A stretch of DNA of 64,000 nucleotides from Alisma plantago-aquatica (taxonomy: Eukaryota > Streptophyta > Magnoliopsida > Alismatales > Alismataceae). This document shows, piece after piece, positions 33,038 through 45,604 of the stretch (the first letter of the stretch is position 1; each line of letters begins with the position of its first letter). Made by a program: the position numbers and the translations under genes. The stretch lies in NCBI GenBank assembly GCA_963693085.1, contig OY856413.1, forward strand, positions 473,931,379 through 473,995,378. Direction: 5' to 3'. The notes beneath the pieces are model-generated. The model saw only the letters and a list, made by a program, of their open reading frames with translations, had not been told where the DNA came from and did no database searches.

Positions 33038-34579
33038 TGATGCAGGGATTTTGAGTCGCATTTATAGGTTATATTTGTACTTGTTTTCTGTGTTCATTTG
33101 TCATCTTTGTGACTATAATGGCATGATTCATTTCCTTTATCCTATAATCATTGTATGCATCAAATTTATCTTATTTTATCCTATTTTGAATGAATTACTA
33201 AATACCATAGACTAACTTGTGTTTTTCTCTCTTTTTCAGATACCTACTGTTCCAGGAAGTGTCGATACCATCGACACTTTGTCACTACTATCGACAACCC
33301 ATCAGTGGCCGACATGGAGAGATCGCACCCCATCGATGCCATCAACACATCTGTCGATGGTATCGAGAAGTCAACAGTCGAGAGTTCATTGACCCATCGA
33401 TACTAGTGACACCACTTGTTGCTGCCATCGACAAGTCAACAAGGGAACCCTATTTTGGAGAAAGTAGGCGATCGATATCCATCGATGGTATCGACCAGAC
33501 ACAGGAAGCACGAGTTCCCTAAGGTGTCGATACCATCGACACATCTGTCGATAGTATCGACGTCGTCGGTTTAGAGCTGGATTCAGAACCGCGCAATCTA
33601 ACAGTTGGTATAGATCGGCAGTCGTAAGTCGTACCTATACCTAAAGAAAGATGGCCCAGACGAGGGTATCATGTTCTATTCTGCCGCACAAGTCCCAAAG
33701 CAGAGGAGAGAAAAGAACGGACCCCAGAGCCATAGATGGACGATTCTACTACCGAAAGGTTGCAGAACACGCATCACGCACCGAGGATCATCTGAATCTT
33801 CTCCGTTTCAGGGGTTGCATCATATTCTCATTCTCTTCCCCATGTTTTCCTCTTTCTTCTCCATGTGTATAGTTGAGATGAACATGCAGAGCTAATCCCC
33901 ATTGTCCTTAGGACCGGGAGTAGCCCAGGGAATCACTGTATGACAATTTTCCATTGATTATCATAATTTTTCTCACCCTGATATGTTATCATGTTTCTAT
34001 CACAATTTGCTATGCTTGATCACCATAGTTGATTTCTAATACTGTTAATTGCTCTTGATGGAGGATTAGTGGTTGGAAAGGCACAATTAACACATTAGCC
34101 TATAAATTCCTTAGACAAGGTAATGTGCGGTTAATGGTGGATACCCAGAGTAGTAATTAATGCACTTAAATCTAGAGTATAAGTTACTAGTGGCGTGGAA
34201 CTGACCTAGAACTAGGTAGTGGATTGCATCGCGAAAGCGAGCAATTCTGACTACAAACCTCTATCTAGGATAAGGGATGACTTATGTTAGTTGTGTAGAA
34301 TTGCATGCAGTGAGATCTCGCGGTGAAACCGTAATCCTAAGGATTCCCATTCCATTTGATTAAACCAAACATTTAATCATTGCTCACTTTGTCTTTCTCT
34401 TTGTCTTAATTTTTTTGTGTCAAAACCAACAATCAACTTTTCCAATCAGTCTAGATGATCGCGACCAGTTAGTAGTAGTCTACTGAAATTTACATTTCCT
34501 TGAGTTTGACTCGGGCCTCAAAAGGCCTATATTACTTCGATACGTGCACTTGTGTTTAACGCACGGCTCAAGCATGTCA
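33038..34579 (+). repeat. LTR 1 of the gypsy array
   Basis: This 1542 bp LTR begins TGATGCAGGGATTTTGAGTC and ends AAGCATGTCA before the primer-binding site. It carries the inverted repeat GTGTCGATACCATCGACAC at 33259-33277 and 33524-33542 among about a dozen related motifs (33255-33570). No strong TATA box was found. CTATACCTAAAG near 33636 is a weak candidate. Confidence 0.92.
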
Positions 34580-34585
34580 AGTTTT

Positions 34586-34603
34586 TGGCACCATTGCTGG
34601 GGA
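34586..34603 (+). other. Primer-binding site of interior 1
   Basis: TGGCACCATTGCTGGGGA lies six bases after the LTR end, the Athila/Tat type site. The second interior has a decayed counterpart at about 40875-40891 (TTTGTGCCGTTGCTGGGGA). Confidence 0.8.
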
Positions 34604-34763
34604 GACGACAAATTTCAGCACTACGAGTGTTGCAGGCGACCACTCTAGGCCACCTTTTACTGTAATTTTAATTTTTCTTTTTGAAATCAATTGCTTATCC
34701 TTCAGACTTTCATTTATTCTAGCACTGTGCTTACTTGATTTTTTATATTTCAGGTACTAGTGC

Positions 34764-37037
34764 ATGGTGAGGACGCGGAGTATGAACTACGACAAATCAA
34801 CATCTGATACTCCGCAATCAAGTGACGAAGATGAGTTGATCAATACGCCACCAAAGAATGTTGAACCAATACCTAAAGCTTCTACAATGGGTGATAACAA
34901 TGGAGACCCAGAGGAGCAGACCATTTGGGAGAAGATCAAAGCTTCTTCTTCTGTTGTACAGAAGGGGCCAATCAAGAAACAAGCTATCAACATACCTAGT
35001 TACAAGATTGATCTAGGGCTTATTCAATTGGTCAAGTCGTAGACATTCCATTGACTCAAAAATGAAGACCCGGTAGCCCACATCAGCACCTTTATGGAGA
35101 ACTGTGATATGGTGAAGGTAGATAGGTTCCCACAGGAGGCCATTTATCTGAAATTATTCCCATCTTCTTTAGCAGGCAACGCAAGGGAGTGGCTCTATAA
35201 TCTGGATGATGAATATGTTGAATCATGGGATATGATGATTGAGGTGTTCTTTGAAAGGTATTTTCTGCCCAAAAAGACAAATGATCTCGTGAGGAGGATC
35301 CACAACTTCAAACAGCAGGCCAGCGAGACATACTCAAAGACATGGGAACGCTTCAATATCATGTTGTGAAAATGCCCACATCATGGGCTGGATCTAGAAA
35401 CCCCAGCGAAGATCTTTTATTTTTCTCTAAACAAACATGATGGGAGTAATATAGACTCAGCGGGAGCAAGTTTCTTTCTAAACAACAAAGGCTCCAAGTG
35501 TCGAGAGATTTTAAAGAATATGGCTAAGAAGCAATCTTGGGGTGAAAGAGATGCACCAGAACAAGACAGAGTTGTAGGGGATGCCAGGGCCATTAAAGAA
35601 TTTAATGATAAGATGGATTTGATAGTGAAGAGACTTCTAGAAAAATATGACGATGGGTATGATGATGAGGCACAGGCAAGGTTCATGCACCAACAATAGG
35701 GCTACAAGAACAATGACTATACGTGGAGGAAAGACAAAAAATTCTCATGGAAGGATCCAAACAATTTTCTATAGGATCCAGATCAAAAGACACAACCCAG
35801 TGTGGAGGACAAGAGCAATGAGGTGCTCAACCAAGCGATTAAGCAAAATCAAGAATTGATGAGCACATTCGGCAAGCAAATTAAGTCACAAGGAGAGTTT
35901 ATGAATCAGTTTGGGTAGACACTACAGAGCCATGGTGCACAACTGAGGACACTAGAGACAACCATAACCCAAATTGCAACTGAGGTGGTTGCCATGAAGC
36001 AAATCACTCAACAAAAACCAGTTGGGAATGTAGAGCCCGCTCAACCACATCAATAGGTTAAATATATATCAGTCAAAAAGGGGCCAAAGCTTCCTATAGA
36101 GGAGATACATGAGCGGATTACTATGCTTATAGACTTGGAGGATAAACCCAAAGCTCCATACCCTCACAGTTTGTATGGATTTCCAGGAGGATGTAGGACA
36201 CCAGTCAAATCACTCCAAGATTCCACCACTGTTGTGCCCACATTTCAGATTTCTGAAGAGACTCCTATGCCGGAAGAGCAGGTGAAAGCTTTACTTCATA
36301 GTGGAGCAGCCACTATCAATAAGGAGAAGCAGCCACAAGTCATGCCATCCACGGATGATATGCCAAATCATGTCTTAGAAGGTGGCGTTGAAGCAAGCTT
36401 AGGGGAGGAGATCCCTAAAGTTCCATATATTCCACCGCACAAGCGCATAAAGGAGCCAAGTGTGCCATTCCCAGATAGTCTGAAGCTGAGGAAAGAGCAA
36501 AGGCACTTCAAGAAATTTCTTGAGATCTTCCAGAAGCTCCACATTAACATTCCATTTGTGGAGGCTATATAGCAAATTCCTTCATATGGAAGATTCATGA
36601 AAGACATCATCAACAAGAAAAGGTGGATCAAAGATACAAATGGTGTGTGTGTTGATGAAATAGTGAGTTCTATAATCCGAGGAAGGATGCCAAAGAAGAG
36701 GAAAGATCTAGGATGTTTCTACATCCCATGTTCCATAGGTGGCCAACATTTTCCACAAGCACAGTGTGACTCAGGGGCAGGCATTAATCTTATGCCACTT
36801 GCCACTTTTCAAAAGTTGGGATTGAAGAAGCCAACACAAACTTCCATGACAATTGAGTTGGCGGATGGATCCATTGTGAAACCACAAGGTATATGCGAGG
36901 ATGTGCTAGTCAAAGTCAACAAATTCATCTTCCATATTGACTTTGTGGTCATGGGTATGCATGAGCTGGAAGGATGTGAGATGCTATTGGGAAGGTCGTT
37001 CCAAGCTACGGCTGATGTAATCACTGCCATTGGGTGA
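34764..37037 (+). pseudogene. Gypsy gag-protease, copy 1
   Basis: The reading starts MVRTRSMNYDKST. The retrotransposon gag core follows: RFPQEAIYLKLFPSSLAGNA, WDMMIEVFFERYF, TWERFNIML, CPHHGLDLETPAKIFY and SKCREILKNMA. A linker leads to YIPPHKRIKEPSVPFPDS and KFLEIFQKLHINIPF, then a retropepsin with an intact active site in QCDSGAGINLMPL (about 36763-36800) and a flap/C-terminal part ending GRSFQATADVITAIG at 37037. Stops at 35040, 35367, 35697, 35772, 35917 and 36570 break the frame. Some are private to this copy; the one at 35697 is shared with copy 2. The element ends after protease, whereas autonomous relatives continue into RT. Confidence 0.88.
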
Positions 37038-39290
37038 GGTTACTTGACACTTGGGATTGGTGATGATAGAGTTGAATTCAAATTGCCAAATGAATCATTA
37101 GAGACATCCCTTGACAACCCAGGTTAAAGGTATCCTTATGTTAAGCCTAGGACATTAAACAAGGGCGCTTGTTGGGAGGCAACCCAACTTTAGGTTTATT
37201 TTATGTTTGGTTGTGTTCTTTTATGTTCATGTACTTAGTTTTTGCTTAGATTTTGATAATTTTTGTAAAAATGGTACCCTGACTCGTGTTTTGAAGTGTG
37301 CAGAACTTTTACAGTTGATACTATCAACAGTATCAAGTTTGGATCAGTAAATGTTGAGTAAGATTCGATACTATTGACCCTAGTGTCGATAGTATTGAGT
37401 TCTCTGGAGAAACCAGATGCATTTTTATCAGTAATCGTTGATACTATCGACACCCCTGTCAATAGTATCGATACATGTAGGACAGCTACATAAAACAGGC
37501 CGTGAAAGGTGTCGAAATGAGATTTTTTCACACTGTTTTTTGCATAGCAAAGAAGGATGAAGCGAGTCATATCTTAGAACCACTAAGACACAAAAGTGGG
37601 CCACCAAAAAGAGGTAGATAGCAAACATCACTTGGTCCACTTGAGCATCCAACCATCCATCTTCACCGCACTTCAAAGCAAATGGTACCGTTGTTCCACC
37701 TCTTAAGTGGGAATGTTGACTATGAGGCCATAGTCATATTCAAGATTGGGGGGGTGTTGGAACAGCCCTCTATCTTAGTTTTTATTTACTTATTTATGTT
37801 GCTTTTACTTTTGAAATATTAGTTGTCTTTGTTTCTAGGATTTACTATTTTTTAGGATCCACTATCTATCTAGTGTAATCAGTGGAGTTTAGTGTAATTA
37901 CATGTCATCTTGATGTTTTCATTTGGGGGTTTGTGAGAGAATGATATTAAATGAAAATCTTTAAGAATTTGTAAGCTTGTGTTGTGAGAATTTGAGGACA
38001 TCACTTGTGAATCTGATTGGGTAGGTCAACTTTAAAACATATGAACATGAATGTTTATCTTTATGGTTCACGGGAAGAGGTTGACATGGATGTTTGAGCC
38101 TAAACTGACCAAACATTAATGTGACTTTATTTTGAAGTGAGAGAGAGAAATCCCGTGATTAACCTGTACACAAGTCAGTAAGGAGGGACATATAATTCTT
38201 TCTGAAGGTTCTGTCAATTAGTATTGTGATCTGATCCATCGCAATGTCATTCACACTCCACCATAAGAATTGGGAGCACATAACCATCTTTCTCTCTTTG
38301 ATTGCATTCCATATAGATAGATCCTGCATTATAGTTCTTTTTCATTTATTCGCACGAAAATGAAAAAAAATATATAAAGTAGTTATACATGCACATTATC
38401 CTCAGGTGCATGTCATTTAGTTGCATAATTGTTATTGTCTAGTTGCATTGGCATCTTTTAAGCATGTGTTACATCATGTGTCTATATGTTCTTCTAAAAA
38501 CATTAAAGGTGGTAAATTTGTTCCATACCCTCAGAAAAGTTTAGAAGAGAATGCATCAAGTGTACAAGTTATGTAAAAAGAAGGAAGCCCGAAAAACAAT
38601 CCATATCATTTATGAAAAGAGGGCTTGGAAAAGAAAAAAAAGATGGAGAAGTAACAAAGAAGAAGAGGGAGAAAGGAACATGTTTTCACATGTACATTAA
38701 GAAGAATGGACACATGTTGCGCTTTTCTTAGATATTCCATCTCAATCTGAGATGGAATGATAGTGCATGCATCATTTCACCAAAAATGTTAGCATTAGGA
38801 TCATTATCATTTGCATTTGCATCATCATAGGTTATCATTTTTGTATTGCACGATTGACTGTAATGTGCTTCCATTTATTCCACAGCCGCCTATTCCATCC
38901 ACCCGTTGCTCTAAACGGTAGACCACCCATGATTTTCTCCTCATTCATGTACATCAGGAGAGTTGCTTCCATTTAGATGGTAGTTAGAGAAAATGAGCAA
39001 TGTAGATAGGAGATCACAAGATGCACCAAGCCTAAACCGGAGGATTTTATTATATTAATTGCTTTGCCTAATAGTGTTATATAATCTTAGGGTGGACATC
39101 TTTCATGAATTATTCTTGTCACCTAAAGCGAAGTTATCGTTCTGTGATTGGTAAGGGCCGGTATGTGGATTGTAGGGGGGAATCATTTTGAGATATCATT
39201 TAATGTGATAATGTTCTTTAGTTGACCCTCTCAATCAGATTTTATAGTTTTGTTACTCGAGGATGAGCAAGATTCAAGCTTAGGGGAGTT
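37038..39290 (+). other. Non-coding 3' tail of interior 1
   Basis: Pol is replaced by 2.25 kb without coding potential. The tail contains GCTTGTTGGGAGGCAACCCA (37167-37186), a motif found after pol in many Athila-type elements. It also has GATACTATCGACAC-type motifs matching the LTR cluster (about 37315-37475). It ends in the polypurine tract AAGCTTAGGGGAGTT before LTR 2. Confidence 0.75.
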
Positions 39291-40867
39291 TGATTAGGGA
39301 TTTTGAGTCGCATTTATAGGCTAATTTTGTACTTGTTTTATGTGTTCATTCGTCATCTTTGTGCCTATAATGGCATGATACATTTTCTTTATCCTATAAT
39401 CATTATATGCATCAAATTTATCTTATTTTATCCTATTTTGAATGAATTACTAAATCCCATAGACTAACTTATGTTTTTCTCTCTTTTTCAGGTACCTGCT
39501 ATTCTAGGAAGTGTCGATACCATCAACACTTCGTCGCTGCTATCGAAAACCCATCAGTGGTCGACATGGAGAAATCGCACCATGTCGATGCTATCGACAC
39601 ATCTGTTGATGGTATCGAGAAGTCAACAGTCGAGAGTTCATTGACCCATCAATACTAGTGACACCACTTGTCGCTACCATCGACAAGTCAACAGGGGAAC
39701 CCCATTTTGGAGCAAGCAGGCGTCGATACCATCGACCATCCGTCAATGGTATCGACCAAAAATAGGAAGCGTGAGTGCCCTAAGGTGTCGATACCATCGA
39801 CACAGCTGTTGATAGTATCGACGTCGTCGGATCAGAGCTGGATTCAGAACCGCACAATCTAACGGCTGGGATAGATCGGCAGTCGTAAGTCGTACCTATA
39901 CCTAAAGAAAGATGACCTAGATGAGGGTATCACATTCTATTATGTCGTACGAGTCCTGAAGGAGAGGAGAGTGAAGAACGGACCCCAAAGCTATGCCCCA
40001 GAGGATTCCAGAACTACAGACGGACGATTCTACCACCGGAAGGCTGTAGAACACGCGTCACGCGTCGAGGATCATTCGGATCTTCTCCATTTCAGGGTTA
40101 CATCATATTCTCATTTGTTTCCCCATGTTTTCCTCTTTCTTCTCCATGTGTATAGTTGAGATGAACATGCGGGGCTAATCCCCATTGTCCTTAGGACCGG
40201 GAGTAGCCCGGGGAATCACTATATGACAATTTTCCATTGATTATCATAATTTGTCTCAATTCTCCCTGATATGTTATCGTGTTTCTAACGCAATTTTCTA
40301 TGCTTGATCACCATAGTTGATTTATAATACTGTTAATTGCTCTTGACGGAGGATCAGTGATTGGAAAGGCATGATTAACACATTAGCCTATAAATTCCTT
40401 AGACAAGGTAATGTACGGTTAATGGTGGATACCCAGAGTAGTAATTAATGCACTTAGATCTATGGTATAAGTTACTACTGGCGTGGAACTAACCTAGAAC
40501 TAGGTAGTGGATTGCATCGCGGAAGCGAGCAATTCTGACTACATGCCTCTATCCAGGATAAGGGACGAGTTATGTTAGTTGTGTAGAATTGCATGCAGTG
40601 AGACCTTACGGTGAAACCGTAATCCTAAGGATTCCCATTCCATTTGATTAAACCAAACATTTAATCATTGCTCACTTTGTTTTTCTCTTTGTCTTATTTT
40701 TCTTGTGTCAAAACCAACAATCAACTTTTCCAATCGATCTAGCTGATCGCGACCAGTTAGTAGTAGTCTACTGAAATTTACGTTTCCTTGAGTTCGACTC
40801 AGGCCTCACAATGCCTATATTATTTCGATGTGTGCACTTGCGTTTAACGCACGGCTCAAGCGTGTCA
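39291..40867 (+). repeat. LTR 2 (middle) of the gypsy array
   Basis: This 1577 bp LTR begins TGATTAGGGATTTTGAGTCG, with one base lost in the canonical TGATG start, and ends AAGCGTGTCA. It is preceded by a polypurine tract and followed by a primer-binding site, so it serves as the 3' LTR of one unit and the 5' LTR of the next. Confidence 0.92.
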
Positions 40868-41052
40868 AGTTTTTTGTGCCGTTGCTGGGGAGATGGCAAA
40901 TTTTAGCACTACGAGTGCTGCAAGTGGCCACTCTAGGCCACTTTTTATTGTAATTTTAATTTTTCTTTTTGAAATAATTTTGCTTATCCTTCATACTTTC
41001 ATTTATTCTAGCACTGTACTTACTTTATTTTTCATATTTCAGGTACTAGTGT

Positions 41053-43107
41053 GTGGTGAGGGTGTGGAGTACGAACTATGACAAATCAACATCTGATACT
41101 CCGCAATCAAGTGACGAAGATGAGTTGATCAATATGCCACCAAAGAACATTGAACCAATACCTGAAGCTTCTACAATGGGTGATAACAATGGAGAACCAG
41201 AGGAGCAGACCATTTGGGAGATGATCAAAGCTTCTTCTTCCATTGCACAGAAGGGGCCAATCAAGAAACAAGCTATCAACATACCCAGTTACAAGATTGA
41301 TCCAGGGCTTATTCAATTGGTCAAGTCACAGGCATTCCATGGACTCAAAACTGAAGACTCGGTAGCCCACATCAGCACCTTTGTGGAGAACTTTGATATG
41401 GAGAAGGTAGATAGGTTCCCACAGGAGGCCATTTATCTAAAATTATTCCCATCTTCTTTAGCAGGCAACGCAAGGGAGTCGCTCTATAATATGGATGATG
41501 AATATGTCGAATCATGGGATATGATGATTGAGGTGTTCTTTGAAAGGTATTTTCCGCCTAAAAAGACAAATGATCTTGTGAGGAGGATCCACAACTTCAA
41601 ATAGTGGGCCGGCGAGACATACTCGGAGACATGGGAACACTTCAATATCATGCTACGAAAATGCCCACATCATGGGTTGGATTTAGAAACCCAAGTGAAG
41701 ATCTTTTATTTTGTCCTTAACGAACATGATAGGAGTAATCTAGACTCAGTGGGAATAGGTTTCTTTCTAAATAAAAAAGGCTCCAAGTGTCGAGAGATTT
41801 TAAAGAATATGGCTAAGAAGCAATCTTGGGGTGAAAGAGACGCACCAGAACAAGTTAGAGTTGTAGGGGATACCAAGGCCATTAAAGAATTAAATGAGAA
41901 GATGGATTTGATAGAGAAGATACTTCTAGCAAAAGATGATGATGGGTCTGATGATGAGGTACAGGCAAGGTTCATGCGCCAACAATAGGGCTACAGGAAC
42001 AATGACTATGCATGGAGGAAAGACAAGAAATTCTCATGGAAGGATCCAAACAATTTTCTGCAGGATCCGGATCAAAAGACACAACCCAGTACGGAAGACA
42101 AGAGCAATGAGTTGCTCAACCAAGTGATTAAGAAAAATCAAGAGTTCATGAGCACATTCGGCAAGCAAATTAAGTCACAAGGAGAGTTTATGAATCAATT
42201 TGGGAAGACTCTACAGAGCCATGGTGCACAACTGAGGATGCTAGAAATGACCATAACCCAAATTGCAACTGAGGTGGCTGCCATGAAGCAAATCACTCAA
42301 CAAAAACCAGTTGGGAATGCATAGCCCGCTCAACCACATCAGCAGGTTAAATATATATCAGTCAAAAAGGGGCCAAAGCTTCCTGTTGAGGAGATACATC
42401 AGCGGAGTATTATGCATATAGACTTGGAGGATAAACCCAAAGTTTCATACCCTTGCAGTTTGTATGGATTGCCAGGAGGATGTAGGATGCCAGTCAAATC
42501 ACTCCAAGATTCCACCACTATTGTGCCCACATTTCAGATTTCTGAAGAGAGTCCTATGTCGGAAGAGCAGGTGAAAGCTTTACTTCATAGTGGAGCAGCC
42601 ACTATCAATAAGGAGAAGCAGCCACAAGTCATGCCATCCATGGATGATGTGCCAAATCCTATCTTAGAAGGTGGCGTTGAAGCAAGCTTAAGGGAGGAGA
42701 TCCCTAAAGTTCCATATATTCCACCGCACAAGCACATAAAGGAGCCAAGCGTGCCATTCCCAAATAGTCTGAAGCCGAGGAAAGAGCAAAGGCACTTCAA
42801 GAAATTTCTTGAGATCTTCTGAAAGCTCCACATTAACATTCCATTGGTGGAGGCTATAGAGAAAATTCCTTCATATGGAAGATTCATGAAAGACATCATC
42901 AACAAGAAATGGCGGATCAAAGATACAGATGTTGTGTGTGTTGAGGATATAGTGAGGTCTATAATCCAAGGAAGGCTGTCAAAGAAGAGGAAAGATCCAG
43001 GATGTTTCTACATCCCATGTTCCATAGGTGGCCAACATTTTCCACAAGCACAGTGTGACTCAGGGGCAGGCATTAATCTTATGCCACTTTTCAAAAATTG
43101 GGATTGA
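41053..43107 (+). pseudogene. Gypsy gag-protease, copy 2
   Basis: It is collinear with copy 1 and nearly identical over long stretches. The gag core is open to a TAG at 41602 (CAG in copy 1). Further stops are at 41986 (shared with copy 1), 42322 and 42820. Copy 2 keeps glutamine where copy 1 has the stop at 35040. The protease keeps QCDSGAGINLMP, then a 7 bp loss (one GCCACTT of a tandem pair) shifts the frame at about 43088. After 43173 a 1490 bp deletion removes the rest of protease. No active enzyme could be made. Confidence 0.88.
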
Positions 43108-44085
43108 AGAAGCCAATACAAACTTCCATGACAATTGAGTTGGCAGAGGGATCCATTGTGAAGCCACAAGGTAGTTATACATGCTCATTATCCTCAAGTG
43201 CATGTAATTTACTTGCATAATTGTTATCATCTAGTTGCATTGGCATATTTTAAGCATGTGTTGCATCATGTGTCTATATGTTCTTCTAAAAACATTAAAG
43301 GTGGTAAATTTGTTCCATACCCTCAAAAAAGTTTAGAAGAGAATGCATCAAGTGTACAAGTTATGTAAAAAGAAGGAAGCCCAAAAAACAATCCTTGTCA
43401 TTTATGAAAAGAGGGCTTGGAAAAGAAAAATAAAAATATGGAGAAGTAACAATGAAGAAGAGGGAGAAAGGAACATGTTTTCACCTATACATTAAGAAGA
43501 ATGGACACATGATGTGCTTTTCTTAGATATTCCATCTCAATCTGAGATGGAATGATAGTGCATGCATCATTTCACCAAAAATGTTAGCATTAGGATCATT
43601 ATCATCTGCATTTGCATCATCATAGGTTATCATTTTTGTATTGCATGATTGATTGTAATGTGCTTCCATTTCTTCCAAAGCCACCTATTCCATCCACATG
43701 TTGCTCTAAGTGGTAGACCACCCATGATTTTCTCCTCATTCATGTACATTAGGAGAGATGCTTCTATTTAGATGGTATTTAGAGAAAATGAGCAACATAG
43801 ATAGGAGATCACAAGATGCACCAAGCCTGAACCGGAGGATTTTATTATATTAACTGCTTTGCTTGATAATGTTCTGTAATCTTAGGGTGGACATCTTTCA
43901 TGAATGATTCTTGTTGCCTAAAGGGAAGTTATCGTTCCGTGATTGGTAAGGGCCGGTATGTGGATTGCAGGCGGGAATCATTTTGAGATATCATTTAATG
44001 TGATTATGTTCTTTAGTTGACCCTCTCAATCAGATTTTATAGTTTTGTTACTCGAGGACGAGTAAGATTCAAGATTAGGGGAGTT
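43108..44085 (+). other. Protease stub and 3' tail of interior 2
   Basis: The protease trace continues to GCCACAAGGTA at 43163-43173. It then jumps to the sequence found at 38382 in interior 1 and matches the 3' tail to the polypurine tract AAGATTAGGGGAGTT. The GCTTGTTGGGAGGC block and the internal GATACTATCGAC motifs are lost. Confidence 0.8.
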
Positions 44086-45599
44086 TGATGTAGGGATTTT
44101 GAGTCGCATTTATAGGCTAATTTTGTACTTGTTTTATGTGTTCATTCGTCATCTTTGTGACTATAATGGCATGATTCATTTCCTTAAGCCTATAATCATT
44201 GTATGCATCAAATTTATCTTATTTTATCTTATTTTGAATGAATTACTAAATCCCATAGACTAACTTGTGTTTTTCTCTCTTTTTTAGGTACCTACTATTC
44301 TAGGAAGTGTTGATACCCATCGACACTTCATCACTGCTATCGACAACCCATAAGTGGCCGACATGGAGAGATTGCACCCCGTTGATGCCATTGACACATC
44401 TGTCGATGGTATTGAGAAATCAACAGTCGAGAGTTCATTGACCCATCGATACTAGCGACATCACTTGTTGCTACCATCGACAAGTCAATAGGGAAACCCC
44501 GTTTTAGAGCAAGCAGGCATCGATACCATCGACCATCCATCGATGGTATCGATGTCGTCAGATCCGAGCTAGATTCAGAACTGTGCAATCTAATGGTTGG
44601 GATAGATCGGCGGTCGTAAGTCATACCTATACCTAAAGAAAGACAGCCCAGATGAGGGTATCACATTCTATTCTGCCGCACGAGTCCCGAAGGAGAGCAG
44701 AGCAAAGAACGGACCCCAGAGCTATGCCCTGGAGGATTCCAGAGCCGTAGACGGACGATTCTACCGTCGAAAGGTTGCAGAACATGCGTCACACACTGAG
44801 GATCATCCGGATATTCTCCATTTCAGGGGTTACATCATATTCTCATTCGTTTCCCCATGTTTTCCTCTTTATTCTCCATGTGTATAGTTGAGATGAACAT
44901 GCAGGGCTAATCCCCATTGTCCTTAGGACCAGGAGTAGCCCGGGGAATCACTGTATGACAATTTTCCATTGATTATCATAATTTGTCTCAATTCTCCCTA
45001 ATATGTTATCGTGTTTCTATCACAATTTTCTATGCTTGATCACCATAGTTGATTTCTAATATTGTTAATTGCTCTTGACGGATGATTAGTGGTTGGAAAG
45101 GCACGATTAACACATTAGCCTATAAATTCCTTAGACAAGGTAATGTACGGTTAATGGTGGATACCCAGAGTAGTAATTAATGCACTTAGATCTAGGGTAT
45201 AAGTTACTACTGGAATGGAACTGACCTAGAACTAGATAGTGGATTACATCGCGAAAGCAAGCAATTCTGACTATAGGCCTCTATCTAGGATAAGGGATGA
45301 GTTATGTTAGTTGTGTAGAATTGCATGCAGTGAGACCTCACGGTGAAACTGTAATCCTAAGGATTCCCATTCCATTTGATTAAACCAAACATTTAATCAT
45401 CACTCGCTTTGTTTTTCTCTTTATCTTATTTTTCTTGTGTCAAAACCAACAATCAACTTTTCCAATCGGTCTAGATGATCACGACCAGTTAGTAGTAGTC
45501 TAGTGAAATTTACATTTCCCTGAGTTTGACTCAGGCCTCACAAGGCCTATATTACTTCTATACATGCACTTGTGTTTAACGCACAACTCAAGCGTGTCA
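44086..45599 (+). repeat. LTR 3 of the gypsy array
   Basis: This 1514 bp LTR begins TGATGTAGGGATTTTGAGTC and ends AAGCGTGTCA, followed by the right target-site duplication GCAAT at 45600-45604. Part of the palindrome cluster (about 44300-44560) is shorter than in LTR 1 and LTR 2. Confidence 0.92.
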
Positions 45600-45604
45600 G
45601 CAAT

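Larger units (their letters stand above)
33038..45599 (+). mobile_element. Tandem gypsy array: LTR-gag/pro-LTR-gag/pro-LTR
   Basis: Three LTRs (33038-34579, 39291-40867, 44086-45599) alternate with two interiors (34580-39290, 40868-44085) in one orientation. Both interiors have a primer-binding site, gag and protease, and the same 3' non-coding tail. RT, RNase H and integrase are absent in both. Only the outer ends carry a target-site duplication (GCAAT). The second interior lacks 1490 bp present in the first. This fits one original insertion enlarged by unequal recombination with another copy. Confidence 0.92.

Noticed and set aside
33651..33895. Two overlapping frames in LTR 1 repeated in the other LTRs of the array
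   Set aside because: They are short, differ in length and stop position among the three LTRs, and lie wholly within LTR sequence.
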